From Corticium candelabrum (taxonomy: Eukaryota > Porifera > Homoscleromorpha > Homosclerophorida > Plakinidae): a stretch of DNA of 64,000 nucleotides. This document shows, one piece after another, positions 32,570-42,063 of the stretch (its first letter is position 1; each line of letters opens with the position of its first letter). The stretch lies in contig NC_085097.1 of assembly GCF_963422355.1 (NCBI RefSeq), positions 2,146,001-2,210,000 on the forward strand, in the 5' to 3' direction. The translations under genes and the position numbers were made by a program. The notes under the pieces were generated by a model that saw only the letters and a list, made by a program, of their open reading frames with translations, searched no databases and was not told where the DNA came from.

Positions 32570-33225
32570 AGCTAGGTTTACAATATGATGCTGGTGACGT
32601 TAGCGACGACGCTGGCGAGGACCTTAGGGAGGACCGTCAGGCAGACGTCATATTGTAAACGCTCGATTAGCGTCATCAGCGTCGCCAACACTAGAGTCGA
32701 TTCAAGTTCAACTATAGTGTCCAAACCAGAAGTGCTCTAGCGTCTACCGGAAGCACGTGCGTATTGTCGACAAATCAAAGATTAAATCCGCGAGCGAAAT
32801 AACTGGAAGTAAACTATGGAAGAAAAGCCTACGGGATGTGGATACGTATATGTACGGCTGATTGTGGCAGATCAAGTCATGGTATCTTGTATAGATGTGA
32901 GGCGCAAGAAAGAACGCTTGGAAAAACGTATCGAAATAGCCGGGCTTCCAGCAGCAATCTGCCAAGATATGTGGAAGCATCTCCGCGACAACTTGGTGCG
33001 GAAGGAAATGAAATCCAAATCACAGACTTTTTAAACATGGTGTACGATTATGATGAGCATGCGCGTAGTGGCTCATCGCTGACACTCATCAAATGATATT
33101 GTAAATGGTACAGCGTCAGCGTCAGCGTCACCATTTTGACACCTACTCGGCGTCTTCGCCATCGTTCTCGCGAACATCTTTGCGAGCATCGTGAGCGTTG
33201 TCAGCGTCATATTGTAAACTAGGCT
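32570..33225. mobile_element. Harbinger-like element carrying a MADF fragment
   Basis: Ends AGCTAGGTTTACAATATGA and, complemented, AGCCTAGTTTACAATATGAC are inverted repeats extended by gacgctgacgctgac-type subterminal repeats (about 33,110-33,205). It splits the Polinton integrase codons. Reading the minus strand, GGGTAA precedes it and TAG-AGCGG follows, so a 3-bp TAA target (one copy mutated) is inferred, as in PIF/Harbinger. Inside, plus-strand ORF 32,816-33,034 reads IEIAGLPAAICQDMWKHLRD NLVRKEM, a MADF/trihelix signature typical of the second Harbinger protein. No transposase remains. Confidence 0.7.
32816..33034 (+). pseudogene. MADF-domain fragment
   Basis: A 72-residue frame containing KKERLEKRIEIAGLPAAICQ and then DMWKHLRDNLVRKEM: the W-x-x-L-R-D-x-x-x-R helix of MADF/Myb-SANT-like DNA-binding domains. 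The N-terminal helix is degraded. In PIF/Harbinger transposons a MADF/Myb-like protein assists the transposase. It lies wholly within the 32,570-33,225 TIR element. Confidence 0.55.
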
Positions 33226-33479
33226 TTACCCTCGGTGTATGGCAAAAACGGTATATGAGATGTAGTTCCACCCAATCCACGACCCTCGATTTCTTTCGTC
33301 GACATAAATCTGGATTCATTGGTTCTAAACACCAGGCACGTCGATCTCAACCCTATTCTACCGTTCTTTGCCTGCATAGGAGTAGGATTCAATTCCGGAG
33401 TCTTTACACCTCACATAGTACGTCATCATGGTACTACATATAAGGTTTAATTAAAATTCTCTACCATCCGGCTTTCATT

Positions 33480-33890
33480 TCCCAACGACGGCACTTGGGT
33501 GAAATTGAGAAGAATATCTTGCATAGAGTGCCCTTGCCACCGATGAATGATAAAATATAGGCAATAGTAACCACACAGCATGCTATTTATATCTAGCATA
33601 CTCGAATTGTACATGATGTTTTTTCCGTCTTTTGCATATACCGTTAGCCGTCATTCGGAGGGTGCACTCTGAAACTATCAAAATATTCCACATCTTGGCC
33701 CCCATTGTTGTAGATGGCCACCCAATGGGTGCCATCACTATCAAAGTAATCTTTGAGGGTAATGACTAGAGACTCATTGGCTTTGGGCTTGTTTGCTAGG
33801 ATTTCTTATAGGTTCCTCTATAGTTGGCTACCCCTCAATTCTCGAGTATGTCGTCGATCTGTAAATTTGTTAGAGGTTTCCACGCCTTCT
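33480..33890 (-). pseudogene. Polinton adenain-type cysteine protease relic
   Basis: The minus strand shows the three active-site blocks in order: an N-terminal LTNLQIDDIL near 33,860, GTHWVAIYNNG near 33,730 with the catalytic His, EYFDSF shortly after with the acidic residue, and LCGYYCLYF near 33,555-33,580 with the catalytic Cys. This is the arrangement of adenovirus/Polinton C5-like maturation proteases, which cleave capsid precursors. Stops and frame changes separate the blocks. It lies between the capsid-type genes and the integrase, as in other Polintons. Named from motifs only. Confidence 0.7.
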
Positions 33891-33904
33891 CTTTTTTCAA
33901 CCAC

Positions 33905-34335
33905 CCACCGAGCTGTGCAATGTCAATCCTTTGCCCGCCCTGCGGGCTCCACCGCCGATACCCAACGCACTTGCTATGGGAGGTGCCACCAGGCCGGCCA
34001 ACAACGTACCCAGAAATCCAGCCTGCTTGGTATGGACACCACTGACAGCTTTCTTGGTGGTACCGGCCTATCTTCTTCTCTTAGGTGTCGCACCATTACC
34101 ACTGGTAGCTTTTTTGGTGGCTCCAAAGATAACACCCAATGCTACTGCGAGACCTTGAGTGCCAAGCACCGAGGGGGAGAAAGTTTGAGGAATTTAGGTG
34201 CACATTAGCTATTATCGAGCCGATCGATGCACTGTTTTTAGCGATCTTCGACTTGGAGAGTTTCAAATCAATGTTCCGTCGCTCGGCCTTTACCTTTGTG
34301 ATCTTGTTGTATTGAGTCTGGGTTATATTCAAGAC
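33905..34335 (-). pseudogene. Polinton small hydrophobic/minor-capsid-like protein relic
   Basis: The minus-strand frame from about 34,330 begins ITQTQYNKITKVKAERRNID then LKLSKSKI and continues, after frame shifts, into an Ala/Gly/Leu-rich hydrophobic segment near 34,030-33,950 (FLGTLLAGLVAPPIASALG). A basic N-terminal L-T-x-x-Q/K-x-x-K motif followed by a hydrophobic glycine-rich region resembles the small protein encoded between major capsid and protease genes in Polinton-like elements. The role is inferred from position and composition. Plus-strand ORFs here are shadows. Confidence 0.5.
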
Positions 34336-34469
34336 ACCACCTCTCGATAACTGGGAGTGAGATAATCAGGGTGTAGCCCGTGTGTATCTGAAAGAAATTT
34401 CGTAACGTTTCCTTTTGACTAGCCGTCAGGGTGACCCAAACTTGACGTAACTCATGTCAATATCCCTCC

Positions 34470-35360
34470 AACATCGTATATCAATTACTCAATACCACGC
34501 AGTAGACTTGATATGCCGAATCGTCGTTTACCAGGTCTCTAAAGTTGCTCGCCAATTGCCGTCGTATTTCGTGGTCGTCTGTACTCATTTTCAATCTTTT
34601 CTTGTGCTTGGACCTTTCGACGTGTATGATCGGGTATAGTTCTGCAAACTCTTCCACAGAGACTTGGCTTCCCGAATCCGTGTCCGAATATTTATTGGCC
34701 GCTTTCTGGAATAACATGTACGCCCTCGAGTAATTTCTAGAGGCTTCGGTAAAGTTTGTTTCGATCTCCCGGTCTGGGTACTGCCTGCTATTGACGCACA
34801 CACTCAACAATGTCAGCTTGGCGTTGTCGAAGACTTGATTGTTCTTTTGCTGATTCCCATCCCGCTCAACGGACACAATCACAACAAGGACGTGTCGGAG
34901 TTGCTTGCTGGCAACACTGATGACTCTCCAGGTGTGGCTCAATTCGGCGTCTCCAAACTTATTTCTTTACACTTTAACTTGCTCAAGTAGAGACTATACG
35001 CTGCGCGCCTGCCACCAGCCGAGCCTCCAAATGCGTGTGCACGGAGAGCGACGGTCGAAACTTTGGCATCCATACGGACAGATGCTCAATGTTGAATTTA
35101 CCCGCTGCCGCAGCGGCAGCTCTATAGATATAGTTGTCAAGCGAACTTTTGTATATGAGGTAGGCGTGCTTTACTCTCAACATAACCGTGTCGATATCGT
35201 GATGGGAGCCCAACATGGCATTCAATGGTAGGAACATGGTGACCAATTTGGCGTCCGTTGTAATCTCCTGTCTACTGCGGAATCCCATGTTGTACTTGGG
35301 ATTTCTGAGTGTATTGGCAAAGTTTAGCGCTCGCATTTCTCTAGTGGACTTCCCAGTCAT
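34470..35360 (-). pseudogene. Polinton major-capsid-like (jelly-roll type) protein relic
   Basis: Two minus-strand frames. The 35,360-34,983 frame (125 aa) contains NFNIEHLSVWMPKF-like coding with an Ala-rich run and HLEARLVAGAQRIV. After a stop and shift, the 34,942-34,481 frame (153 aa) contains NNQVFDNAKLTLLSVCVNSR, YSRAYMLFQKAANKY and VEEFAELYPIIHVERSKHKK. The pattern (N-Q-x-F-D-N..x-V-x-x-N-x-x-x-Y-P, then Y-S-x-A-Y, then Y-P-I/L-x-x-x-x-x-S) is one I associate with major-capsid-like proteins of Polinton-type elements and relatives. The two frames do not join without correcting damage, so no capsid can be made. Confidence 0.55.
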
Positions 35361-35399
35361 ATCTTAGTTCAACATGCTCTATTCTACTGAATCTATTTA

Positions 35400-35610
35400 T
35401 TAGTTACCAGGTCTATTAGAAGAAATTTGGGTATAGGAGTTGTGTAGTTAGTACAACGAGACAGTTAGCTAGAGCTCTAGTAACGAACATAGAGTGTCTA
35501 AAAATTGCAATTTATATTATACATAGAAAGCAAGCGGACCTCTAACTAAAATGTTTTAGTTCGTTGTCACCCCCCACCCCATAAGTACGCGCCTGAGTTT
35601 GACTGGCGCG
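35400..35610. other. junction between Polinton relic and gypsy element
   Basis: About 200 bp with no coding on either strand. Neither a Polinton terminal inverted repeat nor a gypsy LTR could be identified. It marks where the gypsy pol, expected to continue into integrase, stops. Confidence 0.4.
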
Positions 35611-35614
35611 TGGT

Positions 35615-36116
35615 TTAAGGCTCTAAACACTGATTCCCTGAAGTTATCCATCCACTTCGGGTATATTTATAAGCCTTTCTCGGTATTGGACCTTTCTGGA
35701 TTTCTCTGGCTATTTCGGTTGCCGTCACTGGCAACTGATCGCAGTAGTCTACATGGTAAATCTCCTCATTTGGGTCAATCCCTTGCATAGCTATCGGCAA
35801 TCTGGACAACCAATCTGCTTCCTTGTTCTCTACTATTGACTTGAATTTTAGCTTGTAGTTGTATGCACTAAGAAGCAGTGTCCATCGTTGTAACCGGGCT
35901 GCTGCCAATGTTGGGACGCCTTCATATGGTCTCAAGATCTTCAGAAGGGGCCGATGGTCTGTAACCAACGTAAATTCTCTGCCCACTAGGTACATGTGAA
36001 ATTGCTTCAATTCGTATACCAATACTAATTCGTCTTCTTCCAGTTGGGCGTACCTTCTCCGCTGTCGACAGTGCTCTGGATGCAAAGGCTATCGGTCTCT
36101 CCTCGCCATCTGGCAT
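35615..36116 (-). pseudogene. gypsy RNase H domain
   Basis: Reads PIAFASRALSTAEK-like coding near 36,100, then YAQLEEDELVLVYELKQFHM (in RNase H usually Y-x-Q-x-E-x-E-x-L-A-x-x-x-x), YLVGREFTLVTDHRPLLKIL (T-D-H-x-x-L) and RLQRWTLLLSAYNYKLKF, ending in NKEADWLSRLPI. These are the canonical gypsy RNase H motifs with the T-D-H Asp kept. Two overlapping frames cover the start, showing one shift. The chain then runs a short way into the linker before integrase and stops. Confidence 0.8.
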
Positions 36117-36119
36117 TAT

Positions 36120-37435
36120 GTGTCAGACAGGCACCTACCTCGTAAGATGATGCATCACAACTCAGACTCACTGGCCTTTGCAGGTCGTAATGTGTCAGAA
36201 ATTTTGATTCCAGAAGCTCCTATTTCCCTTTTTGGAATGCTCCTCTTTCCTTAGATCCTCACCTCCACGGTCGATTCTTGCCTAATAACGCATACAAGGG
36301 ATGCAAGGTCGCTGACCATTTTGGCAAAACCCGCCCGTAGCATTTGAGTAAGCCAGCGAAAGCCTTAAGCTCTGTCACGTTTGTCGGTTTCGGCGCATCT
36401 CTAATCGCTGGACCTTAGTCTACGAGGATAAGCTGCCTTGCTCACTGATAGTATGACCCAAGTATTCCACTTGCGGCTGATTTAGTTCGAATTTTCCTGT
36501 TTCAGTCTCATACCAGCCTTATCCAATTGTCTCAGCACTGTTAACAACCGCTGCTCATGTTGTTCTTCATTTTCGCCAACTACTAATATGTTGTCCAAAT
36601 AGCAGATGACACCAGGAATTCCTGACAAGAGGTTGTCTATAGTTCGCTGCCAAGTTCCAGGCGCTAAACATATTTGAAGGCATTCGATTAAACGTAAATA
36701 AATCCTGGTTGGTATTAATCGTCAAATAATGTTGGCTATCAGAGGCAACACCCAGCTGCTGGTACGCCTGTTTCAGATCTATTCGCGAGAATCGCCTTCC
36801 TCCAGCCAAGATTGCCAACAGATTCTGAGGGTTTGGCATTGGATAACCTCCCATATCCAATAGGGGTTTATCGTGACCTTTTAGTCACCACACAGTCTCA
36901 CTGTACCATCCCCTTTCCGAATTACAACTACTGGAGTTGCCCAGTCACTCTTCTCTACTGATCGTATCACTCCCTCGCGTTGCATGCTATCTAGTTCCTG
37001 ATTGACCTCTTCTTGTAGAGCATATGGCACTGGTCGAGGCCTGTAAAATCTCGGGTTAGCCTCAGCTATCAGTGTAATTCTTGCCTCATGCCCTTGTACA
37101 GTACCCACGCTGGAACCAAATAATCTTGGAAACTTCTCCTTAGGGTCAAACATTCGGTGTGCCTCAACACTAAACAGAGATCCCCAATCGAGCCGGATCT
37201 GACTTAATCCGTTCCTTCCCAGAATGGCTGGTTTACCCTGTCCATCTACTCCTATATTATTAGCAGTAGCATGCTGCTCACCGTATCTCACTGTTACACT
37301 TACCTCTTCTTTCACCTTGAGGCTTCCACCATTGTACGTCTTCAATGACACCGTACTTGCATGTAGCTGGACATGGGACAGATACTGCTCATATACACTG
37401 ATGGGTATTACCGTCACTGTGGCTCTTGTGTCCAC
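36120..37435 (-). pseudogene. gypsy protease and reverse transcriptase
   Basis: The 37,435-36,881 frame begins MDTRATVTVIPISVYEQYLS, an aspartic-protease flap in which the D-T/S-G Gly is Arg, followed by ILGRNGLSQIRLDWGSLFSV and RFYRPRPVPYALQEEVNQEL, then SDWATPVVVIRKGDGTVRLC. The next frame (36,860-36,567) has YPMPNPQNLLAILAGGRRFS and RIDLKQAYQQLGV. The catalytic motif near 36,590 reads YLDN instead of YLDD. Beyond it GENEEQHEQRLLTVLRQLDK and GMRLKQEN follow. Frame shifts, the protease substitution and the YLDN change all indicate loss of function. Confidence 0.8.
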
Positions 37436-37458
37436 CTCTGTTGGTATCTGACTGCCGG

Positions 37459-38355
37459 CTACTTGCAGTGTGCTCTTGACTCTGTCCTTTCAAGATTGAG
37501 CAAACACCACACTGACAGTATCTTCATCAATTTGATGAGTGGGTTGTGGCTTGCCTTTCGCTGTGGTACGTACGGCCGCGGTGCCCTTCTTGAGCTCATT
37601 TGTTGAGATCGTTTGCGGAGTACTCTACTGATATGCTCTTGTTCCTTGCAGAAATGACACTTCTGAAACTTGAATTTGCATGTACTGGGGTGATGTCCAC
37701 GCCCACCACATCTATAGCATTCTCTGCTGTCTAATTGCCTTGCGTTGTAAGCGCCACTTGCTGTGTCATATTGTACGCTAAACGCCGTTTCGACTTGCTT
37801 TACAGGTGGTCGCCTTGTGGTATTCCCGCGTAAAGCGTGCGATTCGTCGCTCGCATTTTTAGCGGCTTGTGCAATGTGGACTGCCTTCGTTAAGGTCAGC
37901 TCTAATTCGACGAGGATCTTTCTCTGCACAGCCTCATGATATAATCCGCACACCAGTTGATCCCTGAGCGCTATATCCAGGTAGCCTCCGAAATCGCATT
38001 GCTTCGATAGCCTGCGCAGTTCAGTCATATATTTCGCGATCGACTCACCTTCTCTCTGAAGACGTTGATAAAAACGGAATCTCTCCGCGATCACAACGAT
38101 ACGTGGCTCAAAATGGCTCTTCAATAGAGCAAACAACTCATCCAGTGACTTGTCTTGTGGCTTCTCTGGCCTTACCAGATTCTTCAAGAGAGTGTATGTC
38201 GCAGTACCGACGCAAGTCAAGAAGACTGCTTTCTGCTTGTCTGTGTCCTCCAACCCATTCGCAGCGCATTACAGAAGAAAACGCTCTTTGTAATCTTCTA
38301 CGTTATCAACTCCTGCGTTAAATTCTGACAGCTTACCGTGTCTTCCCGTGGCCAT
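37459..38355 (-). pseudogene. gypsy gag with zinc knuckle
   Basis: The frame opens at ATG 38,355 (MATGRHGKLSEFNAGVDNVE), meets one in-frame TAA near 38,275, and continues open to 37,459. The capsid-like part has FYQRLQREGESIAKYMTELR and LRDQLVCGLYHEAVQRKILV. The nucleocapsid has a complete CCHC knuckle, CYRCGGRGHHPSTC (C-x2-C-x4-H-x4-C), and a second, CHFCKEQEHISRVL, with the last Cys replaced. Gag binds and packages element RNA. Close to full length; a single nonsense change disables it. Confidence 0.8.
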
Positions 38356-38569
38356 CCTCGTCGCCAATTGTACTGTATTTGTACTTATACGCACACATTG
38401 ATTCTACACCACGGAAGACTGACGCTCTATTGCTATAGACACACTGAACTATATCTGAACGCGGAACACAGACTCTAACAATGCAATTGCCTTACAGCTA
38501 TCTTATATGTCATCGTAACTCCGTCTCTAACTAATTAGTTCACACAATACACCACAGTATGGTCACCAT

Positions 38570-40178
38570 GATGTGTCCCGATACTATCAATTCCTTGCAT
38601 GGACATTCCTGCACAGTAGGATTGGATCATAACTATTGTCTCTATCCCATATGAACGTAATTGGGTACATAAAAATGTGTTATTAAAATAATAGTAATAA
38701 AAATAGTCCTTTTCAGCAATACATTGCAGGTCCCCTAGAAAGCGGCGTATACAACTATAATTTCAGGGGAAAATGTTGAAATAAGAAAAGAGACAAGCTA
38801 AAAGATTATATTAAAGAATTGCGACAATTAAAAAATTTGTGAACTAGTAACTACACATATAATGCTTTCAAAAAATATTAAAACCGTCAATTTACGAATC
38901 TGACACACTGCACTCAAGTTTTGTGTAAATACGACTTGATGCCCAGTTGTTGTGATCAACATTACCAAACGAAGTAAGTAAAAATATATACACGCGCAAA
39001 ATTGTGTAAGTCAATACATTTAAATCTATACGTACACCGTGAAAGTAGGTTGTTCTTGTCAGGTTTCTTTTTGTTTGAGTACGTAACGCATTGAATGCGC
39101 ATTAGTCAATGCGCATTGGCGTTTGAAACCTAATCGTCAAACCGTGGATAGACGTACTGCAACATATAGAGAACTATCTTTACGAAGAGACTTATAGTCA
39201 TGATGACCGCATGTTCTAACGCACGTTACACGGGGAGGTGTATGTCTGACGTATACAAAGATTGCGTTTTCCTAGTGTGAAATGAGTCAACGCGCATTGA
39301 ATGCGCATCTATTCACATCTGCTGCAAAGCAGATTGAATGCGGTTTGATGTGCTTCAAGTGTGAAATGGTATATAGACTTATTTAGTTAGTGATCATCTA
39401 AAAGAACTCAAAAGCTCCAGCAGTGTGGAATGGCCCATAGTCGTTTGAGTGGACTTACCATAATGTATGTTTACTACTCTTGCAAGCTTTCTTTAAGGAA
39501 TCCCAAAAATTTGGTTTTGCCACAGCTTGAAGTAAATGATTTCAATTAATAATTATAGTAAGCAAGATCATTCCATGGAATGAACCGTCGAATTAAATTA
39601 CCATAAAGTTAAGTCTTTGCTATTCATAGATTAAATCATGTGACTATTTGATACTAATATAATTAATGTGTAATCTACCATGTTGTTTACACTATCACCT
39701 AGTTTACTATTATAATACGGATATTCTATCTAGTTAACTCTCTTTCCCTTTAGTGTGGGAGGGGCTAGCCATCTAGAGTAACCGTTGAAATCCCCACTAA
39801 TGATGCCATGAGACACGCACCTGGGACTCTACCATTCTACCGTCCCCCAGGTTCAAACGAGATTCAAAATTTGTGTATTCGTTGCCTTGTAGAGCGAGCT
39901 ATATCTCTGGTCGCAACAAGTACACGAACCATACCCGAATGCACGTCTGATTTGAATGAACCTAATGTGTGCAGCCACTACAAATTTGTTTAGGTTTACA
40001 CCACGCTATTAGAAGCGTTTGTAATCTCTAGAAGAATCGGGTAACGCGACACATCAAAAACGCCCTCAAACGTATGCCATGCCAACGACGACTCGTCGCA
40101 TCGATCCAATCGCTCACAAAAGACTCACAACTTCGTTTGCTCACGAACCCCGCAAGAGCGAGATCAGTCATTCAAACA
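38570..40178. other. intergenic, with a GCGCATTGAATGCGCAT-type repeat
   Basis: No gene recognised. Around 39,085-39,135 and 39,290-39,360 short phrases based on attgaatgcgcat recur in both orientations, with gtttgaaacc/ggtttgatg nearby, suggesting a small degenerate inverted-repeat element of about 280 bp. Edges unresolved. Confidence 0.4.
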
Positions 40179-40739
40179 ATGAACTCCCTCATCATTCTAC
40201 TCATGGTCTGCATCACCATTACATGCGGCCACGCACTCTCAATGCCTTCTTTCTACCTCATAGAAGACGTCGCTTCGTCATACGCCTACGACGCATTGGG
40301 CATCAGCCTACTCTACTGCACTTGGGAAGGTATGTCTAAGGCTAAACTGACCGACTGTCCGAACAACGACGTCGACTGGGGTGGCGTTGCCAATTTCGAC
40401 GTGAGCAACACCGGAGTCAACCCCAACGACGACAACGAGTTGAGGATTCCTTTCAAGACTCAATATATCAGCACACCGCCCATCTGCTCGTTCTCGTTCG
40501 AAGGAGAGGAGTTCGCGTTCGACACCTACATGACGCGCATTGCAACGCAAAGGAACAGAGTGAGCGTCTTTCTGTTCAATTCATACGGAGACAAACACAG
40601 CTGGAGGCACGTGAAGACGAATATTTCCGTTATCTGCTACGGTCCGACTGACTCGTCTACTCTGCAAGGAAGGAAGACAATATTGAAGCAATTGCTATCG
40701 CGTAGAAATAGAGAAAAACGTCCGCTGCGCACAGTGTAA
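40179..40739 (+). CDS. secreted protein, tandem paralogue A
   Basis: A single uninterrupted ORF. I choose ATG 40,179, although ATG 40,074 is in frame, because the shorter start gives a proper signal peptide: MNSLIILLMVCITITCGHAL, with cleavage likely near residue 19-21. The mature part is about 165 residues. Shared with the ORF at 41,434-41,928 are LLYCTWEG / IRVTWDG, GVANFDVS / GEANFDI, ELRIPFKTQY / QLTLPFKRSY, PPICSFSFEG / PPVCTFEFDG and a late Cys (ISVICYG / FNAMCIG). One cysteine pair is therefore conserved and may form a disulphide. The C-terminus is basic (LLSRRNREKRPLRTV). The beta-rich pattern is vaguely like H-type lectin or tail-fibre domains, but I do not name a family. Confidence 0.7.
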   Translation: MNSLIILLMVCITITCGHALSMPSFYLIEDVASSYAYDALGISLLYCTWEGMSKAKLTDCPNNDVDWGGVANFDVSNTGVNPNDDNELRIPFKTQYISTPPICSFSFEGEEFAFDTYMTRIATQRNRVSVFLFNSYGDKHSWRHVKTNISVICYGPTDSSTLQGRKTILKQLLSRRNREKRPLRTV

Positions 40740-40814
40740 AGAGAGCTTGAGCAGAGACTGGACTCCTTCAAGAGACATGAGTAGGCATAAAAGCTAGAAA
40801 CATGATTTGTGCAC

Positions 40815-40815
<1 letters not shown>

Positions 40816-40881
<66 letters not shown>

Positions 40882-40890
40882 GTGCGTGTG
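40816..40890. repeat. (TG)n microsatellite
   Basis: About 65 bp of TG repeats, slightly degenerate at the end, between the two paralogous secreted-protein genes. Confidence 0.95.
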
Positions 40891-41433
40891 TTCTTACTGT
40901 TACGCATGAGGCGACAATATAAAGTATTTCAAAATTATAGTCTCAGTTCACTGTCTGCTCTTCAAGTAGCTCGTGATAGTCTACAGACCATTTCTCAATA
41001 TCGTTGCACAACACATTAGCTGTTTCCGTCTCGTTCCTACTTTAACACAATATCTACCAATGCAATCATTGCATACAAAATTACAACTCCTTATATTGGC
41101 ATAATTTTATACTAAATTAGAAAAGTAATATAATATAATATTTGTATACAAACTCCTACTTTGTTTACCGGCTGCTATGATTGAAAAGCAAAACATGGCA
41201 TAGCTTATTGCCAGCGTGTGTACACAAATATACGATAGAAGACACGAATACATCTAGTTCTATATACAAACGGTCACAACACATATACGTGTCAGTATTC
41301 GCTCAGTCTATTTCATCAACGTTCCACCCTCATTGCCGGACAGTCAAACTCGCAGTATCAATCGCCGTCAATCATTTCTCCTTAATCCACTCTTTCTGCA
41401 AACCAATTAGCGTGTACGAACGAGTACGAAAAA

Positions 41434-41928
41434 ATGTGCACCGTCTTTCTTCTCTTGCTGACGATGTTGCTACAATGTCAATCCTTGTTACCAAGTCAGT
41501 GGGTCATCTTCGATCCGGCAAGAGATGCCGACAAACTCTTGTCGGTTAGTACTATCCGAGTCACCTGGGACGGATCGAGCAACAAGGCTACTCCGATCAG
41601 GGGTACCGCTTTTGGCGGAGAAGCCAATTTCGATATTGGAGGCGTTTCCGGTTCCAAGTTCCAGTTGACTCTGCCCTTCAAACGGTCTTATGAAAAATTG
41701 CCACCAGTCTGCACTTTCGAGTTTGACGGACAGACAGGATCAAACGAACCCATGGTAGCCATTCCGCGTACCGTCGGCAAGCCTCAAGAACTTGCTATCA
41801 GCGCATTCGAGCCGGGAGGAAATCTGGTCGACTGGACGGCGATCAAGACGAGTTTCAATGCCATGTGTATCGGGACGATGGAGACGTTCACTGGTGTGCG
41901 CAAGAACGAGACTCACGTTCCGCTCTAG
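41434..41928 (+). CDS. secreted protein, tandem paralogue B
   Basis: ATG 41,434 to TAG gives 164 residues, intronless. MCTVFLLLLTMLLQCQSLL is a signal peptide, probably cut around residue 17-20. The mature chain shares with paralogue A, in the same order, the W-D/E-G, A-N-F-D, I/L-P-F-K, P-P-x-C-x-F-x-F-x-G and terminal x-x-C-x-G motifs, so the two arose by tandem duplication about 0.7 kb apart. The conserved Cys pair is kept. It lacks the basic tail of A. Codon usage looks ordinary and there is no frame damage, which argues for real genes. Extracellular role unknown. Confidence 0.7.
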   Translation: MCTVFLLLLTMLLQCQSLLPSQWVIFDPARDADKLLSVSTIRVTWDGSSNKATPIRGTAFGGEANFDIGGVSGSKFQLTLPFKRSYEKLPPVCTFEFDGQTGSNEPMVAIPRTVGKPQELAISAFEPGGNLVDWTAIKTSFNAMCIGTMETFTGVRKNETHVPL

Positions 41929-42063
41929 TGTAAGAATGTCGTCCGGACTGACAACGGGACAGTTAGAATGCAGAGACAATAGACAGAGTTAGTAATTGTT
42001 TCAAGCTGTAGGATCAATAGAGCATGATGTAGGCTGTCTGTAGGTTTAAACTGTTTGCAATAG

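Larger units (their letters stand above)
35615..38355 (-). mobile_element. Ty3/gypsy retrotransposon, truncated before integrase
   Basis: On the minus strand: gag start at 38,355, gag with zinc knuckles, protease, RT and RNase H in normal order over 2.74 kb. Integrase and the 3' LTR are missing, the homology ending at about 35,615. Just upstream of the gag ATG lies ATTGGCGACGAGG, a plausible primer-binding-site region directly after a 5' LTR (inferred about 38,370-38,560, ending in AGTACA). Its sequence differs from the relic at 1-11 kb. Frame breaks are fewer, so this copy is younger. Confidence 0.8.

Noticed and set aside
33753..34208. 151-codon plus-strand ORF, Ser/Thr/Cys-rich
   Set aside because: Antisense to the protease and small capsid-type relics, which show family motifs on the minus strand.
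39808..39993. Possible tRNA or small ORF around caggttcaaacgagattc
   Set aside because: A B-box-like phrase only; no A-box at proper spacing and no cloverleaf could be drawn.
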